Source of the DNA: J089 sp964535735
Lineage (GTDB): Bacteria; Fidelibacterota; Marinisomatia; Marinisomatales; J089
Reading direction: 5' to 3'
Length of the DNA stretch: 13,103 bases
Assembly (NCBI GenBank): GCA_964535735.1
Contig: CAZHTM010000052.1
Coordinates: 1-13,103 of the forward strand
Under the pieces are notes generated by a model. It worked only from the letters and a program-made list of their open reading frames with translations. It was not told where the DNA came from and did not search any database. The stretch's first letter is position 1. The number at the start of each line of letters is the position of its first letter. Below, one piece after another: positions 13,041-13,103 of the stretch. Both the position numbers and the translations under genes were made by a program.

Positions 13041-13103
13041 ATCAGGTATTATTTGAATATATTTGACTGGATTTGAATAGACCTCTATAAAAGAAAAGCC
13101 CCC

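Larger units (their letters stand above)
12548..13103. other. Gene-free AT-rich end of the window
   Basis: No convincing gene is present. The open frame at 12450-12719 on the plus strand is antisense to the cyclase-like start, has no Shine-Dalgarno and is not called. In particular no tyrosine recombinase begins here, so an integron integrase does not directly adjoin the array. Weak repeats are listed separately. Confidence 0.5.

Overview
The window looks like a chromosomal segment of a bacterium from the FCB superphylum (Fibrobacterota-Chlorobiota-Bacteroidota and relatives such as Marinimicrobia, Calditrichota, KSB1 or Cloacimonadota). The main clue is a secreted beta-helix protein whose C-terminus carries an NYPNPFN motif and an Ig-like fold of the type IX secretion (Por) sorting kind. 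A periplasmic octaheme cytochrome and the moderate-to-low GC fit such an organism. I cannot name the genus.

The left part (1-5800) holds five clear genes. Two are unrelated copies of the AAA_14/DUF4143 ATPase type (477-1661 plus strand, 4607-5737 minus strand). Between them lies a visibly GC-richer block: an eight-heme HAO-family cytochrome c (2104-3381, minus) with its own strong terminator, a divergent Rrf2-family regulator with three candidate Fe-S cysteines (3515-3955, plus), and a YgjP/DUF45 metallopeptidase (3903-4508, minus) whose 3' end overlaps that of the regulator. The 133-bp divergent promoter contains three inverted repeats, so the regulator may control the cytochrome, perhaps in response to reactive nitrogen species (inference).

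The middle (5800-6545) is poor in genes. It holds inverted repeats and a small decayed gene with a good ribosome binding site, an in-frame stop and an apparent frameshift.

The right part (about 6546-12547) reads as an integron-type gene-cassette array. Two attC recombination sites are very clear (10192-10258 and 11659-11748): paired R boxes, 9-nt spacers, and L boxes that pair perfectly except for one extra A in L''. Three weaker sites (6546-6633, 6857-6944, 8936-9079) and a lone core box (12541-12547) complete the array. In all five cassettes the core box at one end is the reverse complement of the box at the other end (7/7, 7/7, 6/7, 7/7 and 6/7 bases), as the cassette model requires. From the right, the cassettes carry: a class III nucleotidyl-cyclase-like protein; a PIN-like protein plus a small partner; a possible PD-(D/E)XK-type protein facing a conserved unknown protein; the large type IX-secreted beta-helix protein; and a 59-residue two-helix membrane protein. 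The last two, and the conserved unknown, are encoded on the strand opposite to the attC orientation. No integrase is present, so in this window the array is a cluster of attC sites lacking an integrase.

The last 550 bp contain no convincing gene, only a weak hairpin and a short direct repeat.
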